64,000 nt of DNA from Photobacterium arenosum (GTDB lineage: Bacteria > Pseudomonadota > Gammaproteobacteria > Enterobacterales > Vibrionaceae): contig NZ_JACYTP010000016.1 of the NCBI RefSeq assembly GCF_014841115.1, forward strand, positions 40,081 to 104,080, given 5' to 3'. Under the pieces are notes generated by a model. That model worked only from the letters and a program-made list of their open reading frames with translations, did not search any database and was not told the origin of the DNA. The position numbers were made by a program, and so were the translations under genes. This document shows, one piece after another, positions 1 through 9,164 of the stretch (positions are counted from its first letter, which is position 1; every line of letters begins with the position of its first letter).

Positions 1-682
1 TATCCTGGCTGGCTTGTCCCAGAGGTTGATGTTGGCGCGCCAGCTGCACCAGTGCGGTTCCCGCCTGAGTGGTGGCGATCACGGCCGGTCCGGGCAGCAC
101 TATGGCGGATTCACTCGTCCGGATGGTCAATCCGTCCAGCTGTTCATCGCGTATCGCCAGCCACAGCGACGCAACCGCATAGTCGCTGTTCAGCAACCAG
201 CAGGCAGGCTGAGGGATCAATCTGGCGTCAGCCAGACGCTGCTCTGTCAGCCCCTGCAGTTTTTCCAGCGGAAACGCCGCCAGGGCCGCATTGCACATAG
301 ACGCCCGGTCGACCAGCCACTCTAAGGCCGCCAGATCGGCCAGATAAGGCACAGCATCGGTAAGTGTTGCCTGAGCACAAATCGTCTGGTCAAAACCGCC
401 GCCATAATGGCTGACATCGCCCTGCTCCAACGGTGTGGTCAGAATATGCTGGCGGGCCAGCGCGGAAAAACACTCGTCACCCACCACGGCTTTGACTGCC
501 GGATAGGTCGCTTCCAGCACTTCGCTCAGGCTGATCACAAAGTTGTTGCGGTAGATTTGCAGCCGCTGTTCGGCGCTGAAAAGGTTATCGGTGATCAGGC
601 CGGCGACATCGCTTGGCCGGTATTGTAAGGCCTGGGCAAAACTCGTCTGCAGGGTGGCCAGATCAGGCGCATCATCTTTCAT
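1..682 (-). CDS. bufC: Partial BufC/HvfC-like DUF2063 protein (C-terminus beyond window)
   Basis: Reading the minus strand from an ATG at 682 gives an open frame that runs off the window edge, so only about 227 N-terminal residues are visible. The N-terminus has the features of the DUF2063 putative DNA-binding domain found in HvfC/BufC: an LQYRPSDVAGLI stretch, then RLQIYRNNFVISL and EATYPAVKAVVG. The start overlaps the stop of the upstream MNIO gene by 11 bp, which indicates translational coupling. From what is known of the family, BufC partners the MNIO enzyme BufB and helps it recognise the bufferin precursor; DNA binding is not established. The frame was assembled by hand from the sequence. 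Confident on family, limited by truncation. Confidence 0.8.
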   Translation of the reverse strand, partial: MKDDAPDLATLQTSFAQALQYRPSDVAGLITDNLFSAEQRLQIYRNNFVISLSEVLEATYPAVKAVVGDECFSALARQHILTTPLEQGDVSHYGGGFDQTICAQATLTDAVPYLADLAALEWLVDRASMCNAALAAFPLEKLQGLTEQRLADARLIPQPACWLLNSDYAVASLWLAIRDEQLDGLTIRTSESAIVLPGPAVIATTQAGTALVQLARQHQPLGQASQD

Positions 683-1535
683 GATTGCCTCCGCCAGGGT
701 GGGTGTTACGCAGGATCTGCCGGGCCTTTTCGGCTTCGCCCAGCAGCACTGCCAGCGGGGGAATGTCGAGGTCCCATTCGATCAGGGTCGGCACTGAGCC
801 GTGAGTTTGTACCCAGTCCCGGTACAGTTGCCAGACGGGATCACTGACCGGGCGGCTGTGAGTATCAATCCAGATTTCACCCTCATCAAGTTGTTTGACC
901 GTAAAGCCAGCCAGGTGGATTTCTTTGACGGCGTTAGGGTTCAGCGCCGCCAGATAGGTGGCACAGTCAAAACCGTGATTGAAACTGCTGACGTAGATGT
1001 TATTGAGATCCAGCAGCAGGCCGCAGCCGGTGCGCTGCTGGACAAGATCCAGAAAATCCCACTCGGTATACGTGGCATGGTGGAAGCTCAGGTAGCTGGA
1101 CGGGTTCTCGAGCAGTAGCTGGCGTCCCAGCGTCTCCTGCACCTGACTGATTTTAGTGCAAACCACATTCAGTGCTTGTTCCGTGTAGGGAATGGGCAGC
1201 AGATCGTTGAAATACTGGCCGCTGATCGAACTCCAGCTTAAATGGTCGGATACGGCCAGGGGTTGAATGTCGTCGATCAGGCGTTTGAGCTGAGCCAGGT
1301 GGCGGACATCCAGCGGATCGGCAGAGCCCAGTGACAGGCCGATACCGTGGCAGCTGATGGGAGTATGGTCAGCGATGGTGTTGAGACTGCGGCGTGCCGG
1401 GCTGTCGGGGTTGAAATAGTTTTCGCTGTGAATCTCCAGCCAACCGACTTCAGGCGGGTTCATCGCGGCAAACAGACTCAGGTGGGGCGCACGCAGGCCA
1501 ACCCCCACCTGTTCAAAGGCATGATCACGCATCAT
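672..1535 (-). CDS. bufB: MNIO (DUF692) multinuclear iron oxidase, bufferin-modifying enzyme BufB
   Basis: This 287-residue TIM-barrel-type DUF692 protein belongs to the multinuclear non-heme iron-dependent oxidases that modify cysteines of RiPP precursors. Family hallmarks visible in order are HSENYF near residue 36, SCHGIGLSLGS, SDHLSW, ENPSSYL, LLLDLNNIYVSSFNHGFD, EIHLAGF, DTHSRPV and LIEWD; the His, Asp and Glu residues in these blocks are the usual metal ligands. It starts 2 bp after the stop of the small bufA gene with little Shine-Dalgarno signal of its own, and overlaps bufC by 11 bp, so translation is probably coupled. Two consecutive ATG codons (1535, 1532) could start it. In bufferin systems the enzyme converts Cys to 5-thiooxazole; that activity is inferred here. 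Confidence 0.9.
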   Translation of the reverse strand: MMRDHAFEQVGVGLRAPHLSLFAAMNPPEVGWLEIHSENYFNPDSPARRSLNTIADHTPISCHGIGLSLGSADPLDVRHLAQLKRLIDDIQPLAVSDHLSWSSISGQYFNDLLPIPYTEQALNVVCTKISQVQETLGRQLLLENPSSYLSFHHATYTEWDFLDLVQQRTGCGLLLDLNNIYVSSFNHGFDCATYLAALNPNAVKEIHLAGFTVKQLDEGEIWIDTHSRPVSDPVWQLYRDWVQTHGSVPTLIEWDLDIPPLAVLLGEAEKARQILRNTHPGGGNHER

Positions 1536-1537
1536 GA

Positions 1538-1795
1538 TTAACTGCTTTGCGTGCTGCCGCCTGCCAGACGGTCACACAGACCTTTGGGCACCATGATAAA
1601 GGCGTCTTTCTGAGCATCGGTTTTGGCGGTACCGGCACAGGAGCCGGTTTTGGTGGCGCAGTCATTTTTACCGGCTTTGGCAACGCCGTAGCATTTTTCT
1701 TTGGCCTCGGCGGCAATAGCAGGTGCAGAAAGTGTACCGGCCAGAATTAACAGACCGGAGACGGCGGAGGCTAAGGCTAAGTGGTTCTTGTTCAT
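1538..1795 (-). CDS. bufA: Bufferin precursor BufA1 (DUF2282), secreted copper-binding RiPP
   Basis: An 85-residue protein with an N-terminal signal peptide (hydrophobic residues about 6-22, APAIAA cleavage region at 25-29) and a short mature part with four cysteines at 35, 46, 53 and 74. The [13 protein letters not shown] and [10 protein letters not shown] blocks are the DUF2282 signature of BufA1 bufferins. Known family members are exported, post-translationally modified peptides that chelate copper in the periplasm. I place the start at the ATG at 1795, because the AGAGGA ribosome site abuts the upstream in-frame ATG at 1801 and is well spaced for the second. It heads the bufABC operon; a DoxX-type bufD, common in such loci, would lie outside the window. 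Confidence 0.88.
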   Translation of the reverse strand: MNKNHLALASAVSGLLILAGTLSAPAIAAEAKEKCYGVAKAGKNDCATKTGSCAGTAKTDAQKDAFIMVPKGLCDRLAGGSTQSS

Positions 1796-1884
1796 TATCA
1801 TTCCTCTTTCAGTAAACAGTGAGATGTTGCGGTGAACGAACGTCCGTCTTGCAGTACCTGGCCACCACTGAGTGGCTCATTTGC

Positions 1885-1911
1885 AGACTAGACCCTCTTA
1901 TAAAGACTAGA
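1885..1911. repeat. Direct repeat AGACTAGA x2 upstream of bufA
   Basis: Two identical 8-bp copies of AGACTAGA begin at 1885 and 1904, a 19-bp period (about two helical turns) with an AT-rich spacer, 90-115 bp upstream of the bufA start. This is the usual shape of a site for a tandem-binding regulator. No regulator can be named. Confidence 0.45.
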
Positions 1912-2031
1912 AAGGCTGGCGGGCGGATAAATTTCAATCAGGTGTGATTTTTTGCTGAAAAGTGATTGTGGGTCGGTGACGGGGGGCAGAAAGAAGCCGG
2001 CGACAGGGCAGGCATTCTCTGGCTGAGCTGT

Positions 2032-2061
2032 TATAATCACCGCCAGTGTATAAATAACCAG
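2032..2061 (+). promoter_or_regulatory. uvrD promoter -10 and degenerate LexA box
   Basis: A perfect -10 hexamer TATAAT (2032-2037) is followed by GTGTATAAATAACCAG (2046-2061). It matches 13 of 16 positions of the E. coli uvrD SOS box as I remember it; the first half is GTG instead of CTG. The box lies between the -10 and the uvrD ribosome site (AGAAAGG, 2063-2069), where LexA would block transcription. SOS control of uvrD is known in E. coli; here it is inferred. Confidence 0.55.
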
Positions 2062-2071
2062 TAGAAAGGCG

Positions 2072-4243
2072 ATGGACGTTTCACTCTTGTTAGATGGTCT
2101 TAATGACAAACAACGCGAAGCGGTGGCGGCACCGCTGGGGAATCACTTGGTACTGGCCGGCGCCGGCAGTGGTAAAACACGGGTGCTGGTGCACCGGATC
2201 GCCTGGTTGCTGCGGGTAGAAGAAGCCTCGCCTTTCTCACTGATGTCGGTGACATTCACCAACAAAGCTGCGGCAGAGATGCGCGGACGCATCAATGCGC
2301 TGATGCAGGGCAACTGCGCCGGGATGTGGAACGGCACCTTTCACGGCCTGAGCCACCGCATGCTGCGCGCCCATTATCTCGACGCCAAATTGCCGGAAGA
2401 TTTCAACATCATCGATTCTGATGATCAGATGCGCCTGCTGCGCCGCCTGATCAAAGCCCAGAACCTGGATGAAAAGCAGTGGCCGGCCCGTCAGGCGGCC
2501 TGGTATATCAACGGCAAGAAAGATGAGGGGCTGCGCCCGGCGCATGTCGAAACCTTTAATGACCCGGTTGAACAGACCTGGCTGCGGCTCTATACCGCCT
2601 ATCAGGAAGCCTGCGATCGCGCCGGTCTGGTCGATTTTGCCGAATTGCTGCTGCGTGCTTTTGAGCTGCTGAAGTACAACAAGCATATCCGCGAGCACTA
2701 CCAGGCGCGCTTCAAGCACATACTGGTGGACGAGTTTCAGGATACCAACAACATCCAGTTTGCCTGGCTGCGCCTGATGGCCGGCCCGGAATGCCATGTG
2801 ATGATAGTTGGTGACGATGACCAGTCTATCTATGGCTGGCGGGGTGCCAAGGTCGAAAATATCCAGCGCTTCCTGCGCGAGTTTGCCAATACTTCCAGTA
2901 TTTTTCTGGAGCAGAATTATCGCTCGACCGGCAACATTCTTCAGGCCGCCAACGCCCTGATTGCCCATAACAATGAACGTATGGGCAAGAATCTGTGGAC
3001 CGACGGCAGCGAAGGGGAAAAGATTTCCGTTTACTCGGCCTTTAACGAGCTGGATGAAGCCCGTTTTGTGGTGGGTAAGATTAAAAGCTGGCAGGACAGC
3101 GGCGGCGCGCTTAATGACACGGCCATGCTGTATCGCAGCAATGCCCAGTCGCGGGTGCTGGAAGAAGCCCTGATCCAGGCCGGTATGCCGTACCGGATTT
3201 ATGGCGGCATGCGTTTCTTCGAGCGTCAGGAAATCAAAGATGCGCTGTCGTACCTGCGTCTGATCTCGAACCGCAATGATGACGCCTCGTTTGAGCGGGT
3301 GGTCAATACCCCGGCCAGGGGCTTGGGTGAGCGCACTCTGGATACCATACGCATGGCGGCCCGCGATCGCGGTATCACTATGTGGCGGGCCAGTGTTGAA
3401 CTGCTGGACGAAAAAGTCCTGGCAGGGCGCGCGGCCAATTCACTGCGCCGCTTTGTTGAGCTGGTGAATGCGCTGGAAGACGACACCCGCGACTTGCCGC
3501 TGTATCAGCAGACCGACGAGGCTATTCGCGCATCGGGTCTGCGGGCCATGTACGAGCAGGAAAAAGGCGAGAAAGCCCAGGCCAGGATTGAAAACCTGGA
3601 AGAGCTGGTGACCGCCACCCGTCAGTTTGAAGTACCGGAAGAAGCCCAGGAAATGAGCCCGCTGGCAGCCTTTCTGTCGCATGCCGCGCTGGAGGCCGGC
3701 GAAGGCCAGGCCGATGAATACGATGATGCCGTTCAGCTGATGACCTTGCACAGCGCCAAAGGGCTGGAATTCCCTGTGGTCTTTATGGTGGGAGTCGAAG
3801 AAGGCATGTTCCCGAGCTTTCGCACCTCCGAAGAGCATGGCCGCCTCGAAGAAGAGCGCCGCCTGTGCTATGTGGGTATGACCCGGGCGATGGAAAAGCT
3901 GTTTATCACCCATGCCGAAATGCGGCGTTTGTACGGCAAAGACAATTTCCATAAAGTGTCGCGTTTTGTCCGGGAAATCCCGGAAGAGTTTATCGAAGAA
4001 GTGCGGATGAAAGCGCAGGTGTCGCGTCCGTCAACGGGCGGCCGTTTCAGCCAGACCCAGGTCAATGATAACTTTAATCAGACCGGTTTTAATCTGGGCC
4101 AGCGGGTACAGCATCCCAAATTCGGGGAAGGCACCATCATCAATTTTGAAGGCAGCGGCACCCAGAGCCGGGTTCAGGTGGCTTTCAACGGGGAAGGCAT
4201 CAAGTGGCTGGTGACTCAGTACGCCAAGCTGGAAGCGATGTGA
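2072..4243 (+). CDS. uvrD: DNA helicase II UvrD
   Basis: A 723-residue superfamily 1A 3'-5' helicase, close to the 720 residues of E. coli UvrD and similar along its whole length. Walker A is AGAGSGKT at residues 29-36, motif II is VDEFQDTNN, motif III GDDDQSIYGWRGA, motif IV QNYRS, motif V LMTLHSAKGLEFP and motif VI VGMTRA. The C-terminal Tudor-like segment starting GQRVQHPKFGEGTI, which contacts RNA polymerase and UvrB in the family, is present. It unwinds DNA after UvrABC incision and in MutHLS mismatch repair. A ribosome site AGAAAGG stands just before the ATG. It is monocistronic, with a probable SOS box upstream and a strong terminator downstream shared with ggt. Confidence 0.97.
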   Translation: MDVSLLLDGLNDKQREAVAAPLGNHLVLAGAGSGKTRVLVHRIAWLLRVEEASPFSLMSVTFTNKAAAEMRGRINALMQGNCAGMWNGTFHGLSHRMLRAHYLDAKLPEDFNIIDSDDQMRLLRRLIKAQNLDEKQWPARQAAWYINGKKDEGLRPAHVETFNDPVEQTWLRLYTAYQEACDRAGLVDFAELLLRAFELLKYNKHIREHYQARFKHILVDEFQDTNNIQFAWLRLMAGPECHVMIVGDDDQSIYGWRGAKVENIQRFLREFANTSSIFLEQNYRSTGNILQAANALIAHNNERMGKNLWTDGSEGEKISVYSAFNELDEARFVVGKIKSWQDSGGALNDTAMLYRSNAQSRVLEEALIQAGMPYRIYGGMRFFERQEIKDALSYLRLISNRNDDASFERVVNTPARGLGERTLDTIRMAARDRGITMWRASVELLDEKVLAGRAANSLRRFVELVNALEDDTRDLPLYQQTDEAIRASGLRAMYEQEKGEKAQARIENLEELVTATRQFEVPEEAQEMSPLAAFLSHAALEAGEGQADEYDDAVQLMTLHSAKGLEFPVVFMVGVEEGMFPSFRTSEEHGRLEEERRLCYVGMTRAMEKLFITHAEMRRLYGKDNFHKVSRFVREIPEEFIEEVRMKAQVSRPSTGGRFSQTQVNDNFNQTGFNLGQRVQHPKFGEGTIINFEGSGTQSRVQVAFNGEGIKWLVTQYAKLEAM

Positions 4244-4266
4244 GTCATTGCTTACTTCGCTAATCA

Positions 4267-4305
4267 AAACGCGCCGTATCCGCCAGGTTACGGCGCGTTT
4301 GTTTT
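4267..4305. terminator. Bidirectional terminator between uvrD and ggt
   Basis: A perfect 12-bp stem (AAACGCGCCGTA 4267-4278 with TACGGCGCGTTT 4289-4300) is flanked by T-rich sequence on the plus side and A-rich sequence on the other. It can serve both converging genes. Confidence 0.85.
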
Positions 4306-4319
4306 GAATGTCTTACCAA

Positions 4320-6065
4320 TTACCGGGCGACCACTTTCCCTTCACGGCGCGGGTCGGCGGCCCCATTGAGCTGACCACGGAACAGGCCGATTGCCTGGAC
4401 CCCTGAGTTGAGCGGCTTGATCTGGACCTCAAACCCCAGTTTTTCCAGCTCCGGCGCCCAGTGCTCAGCACTGGTGCCCTGCTCCAGCTCGAACGGACCG
4501 AAGCGATTGTTCATGTTGGGCAGATCGATCGCTTGCTGCAGGCTCAATCCCCAGTCGAGGTGAGCGATCAGGGTTTTGGCGACATAACCGATGATCTGAC
4601 TGCCACCTGGCGAGCCTATCGCCAGCACCGGCTGGTCATCTTTCAGCACTATGGTCGGCGCCATGGATGAACGCGGACGTTTGCCGGGTTCGACCCGGTT
4701 GGCAATCGGCATGCCATTGTCGTGGGTGCTGAATGAGAAGTCGGTCAGCTCATTGTTGAGCAGGAAACCGCGCACCATCAGGCGGGAGCCAAAACCGTTC
4801 TCTATGGTGGTGGTCATCGACAGCACGTTTCTGTCTTTATCGACAATCACCAGATGGCTGGTGGAAGGCAGTTCAAGCGCATTATCCTGACCGTAATTTA
4901 CGGCGTGTGACCAGGGCGGCAGCCCCGCGCTGACTTCTTGCAATGCCTGACTGCTTTTCAGCAGGCCGGCACGCTGGCTGAGGTAATCTTTGTCTAGCAG
5001 CCCCGCGGTCGGCATAGGGACATAGTCGCTGTCCGCCATATAGCGGCCACGGTCAGCAAACGCCAACCGGGACGCATCGCCGATCAAATGCCAGCTCAGC
5101 GCTTTTTGCGGCCCCAGCTCTTTCATCGGAAAATGGCTCAGCATGCCTAGGATCTGACCCAGTGTCAGCGCCCCGGAACTGGGCGGCCCCATGCCACAAA
5201 CTTCATACTGGCGATACGGCGCGCAGACCGCCGGACGTTCTTTGACCTGATAGGTAGCCAGATCCATGGTGTTGAGCACCCCGGGATTACCTTCGGCGCT
5301 GCGCACGGTTTTGACTATGTCTTTGGCAATATCACCGTGATAAAAGGCACTGGCGCCGCGCTCAGCAATTTGCTGCAGGGTATCGGTATAGGCCGGGTTT
5401 TTGAGCGTATCCCCGGCTTTCAGCGGCTGACCGTTGGGGAAAAAGTAGGCTTTGGTGGCTGGCCAGCGCTGCAGGCGTTCGCTGTCTTGCTGAACCAGTT
5501 GCGCCAGTCGCGGGCTGACGGTAAAGCCGTCGCGTGCCAGCGCTATCGCGGGTTCAAACAGATCCTTCCAGGGGAGCTTGCCCAAACGCTGGTGGGTATG
5601 CCACATCAGTTTGACTGTGCCTGGGGTGCCGACAGAGCGACCACCGACCACGGCATCATAGAAAGACAGAGGCGTGCCCTTGTCGTCCTGGAATAATTGC
5701 GGCGTGACTTCGGCCGGGGCCGTTTCACGACCGTCGAAGGTGGTCAGGGCTGCTTCTTTGCTGTCCCAGTACACCAGAAATGCGCCCCCTCCCAAACCGG
5801 ATGATTGCGGCTCGGTCAGGCCCAGCACCAGCTGCGCGGCAATCATGGCATCAATGGCATTACCGCCTTTGGCCAGAATGGCGGCCCCGGCATCACTGGC
5901 ATACGGATTGGCGGTGGCAATCATCCACTCTTTGCCTGTGACCTGCGCGTTCCGCTGAAAGCCCGTTGCCCCTTCCGGGGCGATGAGATCTGTGGCTTGT
6001 TCGCTGTAGGCCGAGACGGAGAGCAATGCGCAGGTCAGAGCCAGCGCAAGGGAGATCCTTTTCAT
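4320..6065 (-). CDS. ggt: Gamma-glutamyltransferase (glutathione hydrolase), periplasmic
   Basis: A 581-residue precursor with a clear signal peptide (MKRISLALALTCALLSVSAYS). It cleaves or transfers the gamma-glutamyl group of glutathione and related amides in the periplasm. Like the family it is an N-terminal nucleophile enzyme that self-cleaves: the predicted catalytic threonine is Thr402 in the STSHLVIVD motif, which would begin the small subunit. The oxyanion and substrate motifs GLGGGAFLVYWD, SPGGSQIIGY and LNNELTDFSF are present. A ribosome site AAGGAT precedes the ATG. It is transcribed toward uvrD and shares its terminator. It follows rarD on the same strand after about 110 bp containing an inverted repeat, so it is probably a separate unit. 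Confidence 0.96.
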   Translation of the reverse strand: MKRISLALALTCALLSVSAYSEQATDLIAPEGATGFQRNAQVTGKEWMIATANPYASDAGAAILAKGGNAIDAMIAAQLVLGLTEPQSSGLGGGAFLVYWDSKEAALTTFDGRETAPAEVTPQLFQDDKGTPLSFYDAVVGGRSVGTPGTVKLMWHTHQRLGKLPWKDLFEPAIALARDGFTVSPRLAQLVQQDSERLQRWPATKAYFFPNGQPLKAGDTLKNPAYTDTLQQIAERGASAFYHGDIAKDIVKTVRSAEGNPGVLNTMDLATYQVKERPAVCAPYRQYEVCGMGPPSSGALTLGQILGMLSHFPMKELGPQKALSWHLIGDASRLAFADRGRYMADSDYVPMPTAGLLDKDYLSQRAGLLKSSQALQEVSAGLPPWSHAVNYGQDNALELPSTSHLVIVDKDRNVLSMTTTIENGFGSRLMVRGFLLNNELTDFSFSTHDNGMPIANRVEPGKRPRSSMAPTIVLKDDQPVLAIGSPGGSQIIGYVAKTLIAHLDWGLSLQQAIDLPNMNNRFGPFELEQGTSAEHWAPELEKLGFEVQIKPLNSGVQAIGLFRGQLNGAADPRREGKVVAR

Positions 6066-6119
6066 GGCTTATCCTTCTGAAAATTGTTTTGAATCAGTCA
6101 ATAAGATTAGGTGTTTTTA

Positions 6120-6153
6120 ACACAGATTGCCCGCGAGTGTGAGCAATCTGTGT
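6120..6153. repeat. Inverted repeat between rarD and ggt
   Basis: A perfect 11-bp inverted repeat (ACACAGATTGC 6120-6130, GCAATCTGTGT 6143-6153) lies just after the rarD stop. Neither strand has a good T-run after the stem, so it is only a possible rarD terminator. Confidence 0.5.
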
Positions 6154-6178
6154 GCTGAGTAGCAAGGGGCGGGCAGTG

Positions 6179-7090
6179 TCAGGCGATTTGGGCTTTCTTG
6201 CGGCTCTGGCGGTGTCCCTTGATGCCATCGTAGCTGAACAACACCAGCGCGACCCAAATGCAGGCAAACGTCAGGCTCTTATCGGCACTGAATTCTTCAC
6301 CGTACACGGCGACGGCCAGCAGGAACATCAGGCTGGGACCTATGTACTGGAAAAAGCCCAGCGTCGACAGCTTGAGTTTGGTGGCCGCGCCGGTAAAGCA
6401 CAGCAAGGGCAAGGTGGTGACTATCCCTGCCGCCATCAGCAGTAAGTTAGTGTCTATGCTGTTCAGCGTCCAGTCTGAGGTCGGGCTGCTGGCGAACAGC
6501 CACACATAACCCAGTGCCAATGGCAGCAGAATACTGGTTTCCATCAACAGGCCGGTCTGGGCATCCAGATTGACTTTTTTACGCAGCAGGCCGTAGACGC
6601 CAAAACTGGCGGCCAGTACCAGCGCGACCCAGGGCAGAGAGCCGAAATGAATTAACTGCACCAGTACGCCGCCAGCGGCCAGTGCCACGGCCAGCCACTG
6701 CAGCGGGCGCAGGCGCTCGCCCAGAAACACCATGCCCAGCAGCACGTTCAGCAGCGGATTGATGAAATAGCCCAGGCTGGCATCCAGCATGTAGTTGCTG
6801 TTGACCGCCCAGATAAAGATCAGCCAGTTAGCACCTATGATGACAGAGCTGGCCAGCAACATCAGCAGAACTTTAGGCTGTTTGAGTACCTGTCGGACTT
6901 TGCCCCAGCCCTTGCCAATAAAGATTAATCCCGCCAGAAAAAAGAAAGACCAAATAATGCGGTGGCTGAGGATTTCCATCGGACTGACGCTTTGCAGCAT
7001 CTTAAAATAAATTGGTGCAATACCCCACATGGTGTAGGCGGCGATAGCCAGTATGACTCCACGTTGGATCGTTTTTGCTTGCTCGTCCAT
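6179..7090 (-). CDS. rarD: EamA-family transporter RarD
   Basis: A 303-residue inner-membrane protein with about ten hydrophobic segments arranged as two EamA repeats. The N-terminal motif AIAAYTMWGIAPIYFKML, the HRIIWSF motif and GYFINPLLNVLLG are typical of RarD, named for the chloramphenicol-sensitive phenotype in the family. Its physiological substrate is unknown. It is divergent from recQ, with an intergenic region of about 180-200 bp that must hold both promoters. The ATG at 7090 follows GGAATAGC. Confidence 0.92.
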   Translation of the reverse strand: MDEQAKTIQRGVILAIAAYTMWGIAPIYFKMLQSVSPMEILSHRIIWSFFFLAGLIFIGKGWGKVRQVLKQPKVLLMLLASSVIIGANWLIFIWAVNSNYMLDASLGYFINPLLNVLLGMVFLGERLRPLQWLAVALAAGGVLVQLIHFGSLPWVALVLAASFGVYGLLRKKVNLDAQTGLLMETSILLPLALGYVWLFASSPTSDWTLNSIDTNLLLMAAGIVTTLPLLCFTGAATKLKLSTLGFFQYIGPSLMFLLAVAVYGEEFSADKSLTFACIWVALVLFSYDGIKGHRQSRKKAQIA

Positions 7091-7289
7091 GCTATTCCAG
7101 TACGTTATGGTAAATATTGACAGGAAGGTATGGGCATTACGCTAGATATGCCCGAATGGGCAGTATAATGCCAGCCTGTTCAAAATGACCAGCGACTTCT
7201 TTTGCTGATCCGGTTGCGGTGAGGGTGACGCTCCCATCCGGGATCTGAATGGTATAGAATAGCCGGCTGTGTCAATCAAGAGTGAAGTC

Positions 7290-9146
7290 ATGTCCGCCTC
7301 AACCCCTGATCTCAGCCGTGCCGTTTCATCCGCCAACAGTGAGCAGATTCTGCAGCAGGTGTTTGGCTATCAATCTTTCCGGCCCGGCCAGCAGGCGGTT
7401 ATCGAAGCTGTGGCGTCAGGCCGTGATTGCCTGGTGATTTTACCGACCGGTGGCGGCAAGTCGCTCTGTTATCAGATTCCCGCTCTCGTACGCGAAGGGC
7501 TGACACTGGTCATTTCCCCGTTGATCTCACTGATGAAAGATCAGGTTGACCAATTGCAAGCCAATGGTGTAGCGGCAGGTTGCCTCAATTCAACCATGCC
7601 ACCGGAAGCGATACACTCCACCTGGCAGGGGATGGCAGACGGAACCTTGAAGCTGGTTTACGTGTCGCCGGAACGAGTGGTGAGCCGGGATTTCATTGAC
7701 CGGCTCAGTGGTTTGCCGGTTAGCCTGCTGGCCGTGGATGAAGCGCACTGTGTGTCCCAGTGGGGGCACGATTTTCGGCCTGAGTATGCGTCTTTGGGTA
7801 TGCTCAAGCAACACTTCCCCGCCATGCCTGTCATTGCTCTGACCGCCACGGCCGATGACACCACCCGGCAGGACATCATAAGCCGGCTGGCGCTGGATGA
7901 CCCTTTTACCCACCTGGGCAGCTTTGACCGCCCCAATATCCGCTATACCCTGCAGGAAAAGTACAAGCCGATGGCGCAACTGGTGCGCTTTTTAGCCAGC
8001 GTGCGGGGCCAGAGCGGTATTATTTACTGCAACAGCCGCAAAAAAGTGGAGCAGGTGGCGGAGAAGCTCGCTGAGCAGGGGGTACGTGCGGCGGCCTACC
8101 ATGCCGGGCTGGAACACGACGAGCGAATCCGGGTGCAGGAAGGGTTCCAGCGCGATGACATTCAGGTTGTTGCCGCTACTGTGGCCTTCGGTATGGGGAT
8201 CAACAAACCCAATGTCCGCTTCGTGGTGCATTTTGATATTCCGCGCAATATCGAATCTTATTACCAGGAAACCGGCCGTGCCGGGCGTGATGGCCTGCCT
8301 GCCGAAGCCGTGATGTTTTACGATCCGGCGGATCTGGCCTGGTTGCGCCGCTGTCTGGATGAGAAAGAGGAAGGCCCGCAAAAGCAGGTCGAAAGCCATA
8401 AGCTCAATGCCATGGGGGCGTTTGCCGAGGCGCAGACCTGTCGCCGCCAGGTGCTGTTGCATTACTTTGGCGAGCACAGTGAACACGCCTGCGGCAACTG
8501 CGATATCTGTATTGATCCGCCTCAGCATTTTGAGGCACTGGAAATGGCGCAGAAGGCGCTGTCCTGTGTCTACCGGGTGAATCAGCGCTTTGGGGTTCAC
8601 CATGTGGTTGATGTACTGCGCGGCCTGCAAAACGCCAAAGTCCGGGAGCAGGGGCATGACAAGCTCAGCACCTACGGTATTGGCCGTGAGCACAGCCATG
8701 AATTCTGGGTCAGTATTGTGCGCCAGCTGATCCACCGCGGCTTCCTGACTCAGAACATAGTCAACAGTTCCACCCTGCAGCTGACCGAGAAAGCGCGCTC
8801 TGTGCTGCGCGGTGAGATCAGCCTCCAGCTCGCGGTACCGCGGATTGACAGCAGCTCGCGCGGCAATGCCCGTCAGGACAACCGGCTTAAACGCCAGTAC
8901 GACAAGAAGCTGTTTTCCAAACTGCGGATGGTACGTAAAGCGATTGCCGACGAAGAATCGCTGCCGCCTTATGTGGTGTTCAATGATGCCAGCCTGATGG
9001 AAATGGCCGAGCGTTTACCGACTTCTGAAGGTGAATTGCTGGCCGTCAACGGTGTGGGTCAGCGGAAGCTGGAAAAATACGGCAAGGTCTTTTTATCGGT
9101 GATCGAAGAGCATTTGCTGGCTGCTGCTGAGTATCAAGTGGGCTGA
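7290..9146 (+). CDS. recQ: ATP-dependent DNA helicase RecQ
   Basis: A superfamily 2 3'-5' helicase of 618 residues from the ATG at 7290; a GTG at 7269 would add seven residues, but the N-terminal alignment and the AGTGAAG site favour 7290. Walker [16 protein letters not shown] box [19 protein letters not shown] and the ETGRAGRDG motif VI are all present. They are followed by the RQC zinc-binding cysteines (QTCRRQVLL to ACGNCDIC) and a C-terminal HRDC domain with [11 protein letters not shown] and [13 protein letters not shown]. RecQ starts and edits recombination in the RecF pathway and unwinds stalled forks. The recQ-DUF3630-yhhQ order is the Vibrio one. Confidence 0.96.
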   Translation: MSASTPDLSRAVSSANSEQILQQVFGYQSFRPGQQAVIEAVASGRDCLVILPTGGGKSLCYQIPALVREGLTLVISPLISLMKDQVDQLQANGVAAGCLNSTMPPEAIHSTWQGMADGTLKLVYVSPERVVSRDFIDRLSGLPVSLLAVDEAHCVSQWGHDFRPEYASLGMLKQHFPAMPVIALTATADDTTRQDIISRLALDDPFTHLGSFDRPNIRYTLQEKYKPMAQLVRFLASVRGQSGIIYCNSRKKVEQVAEKLAEQGVRAAAYHAGLEHDERIRVQEGFQRDDIQVVAATVAFGMGINKPNVRFVVHFDIPRNIESYYQETGRAGRDGLPAEAVMFYDPADLAWLRRCLDEKEEGPQKQVESHKLNAMGAFAEAQTCRRQVLLHYFGEHSEHACGNCDICIDPPQHFEALEMAQKALSCVYRVNQRFGVHHVVDVLRGLQNAKVREQGHDKLSTYGIGREHSHEFWVSIVRQLIHRGFLTQNIVNSSTLQLTEKARSVLRGEISLQLAVPRIDSSSRGNARQDNRLKRQYDKKLFSKLRMVRKAIADEESLPPYVVFNDASLMEMAERLPTSEGELLAVNGVGQRKLEKYGKVFLSVIEEHLLAAAEYQVG

Positions 9147-9164
9147 GCCGGAGGCAAAAAAATA

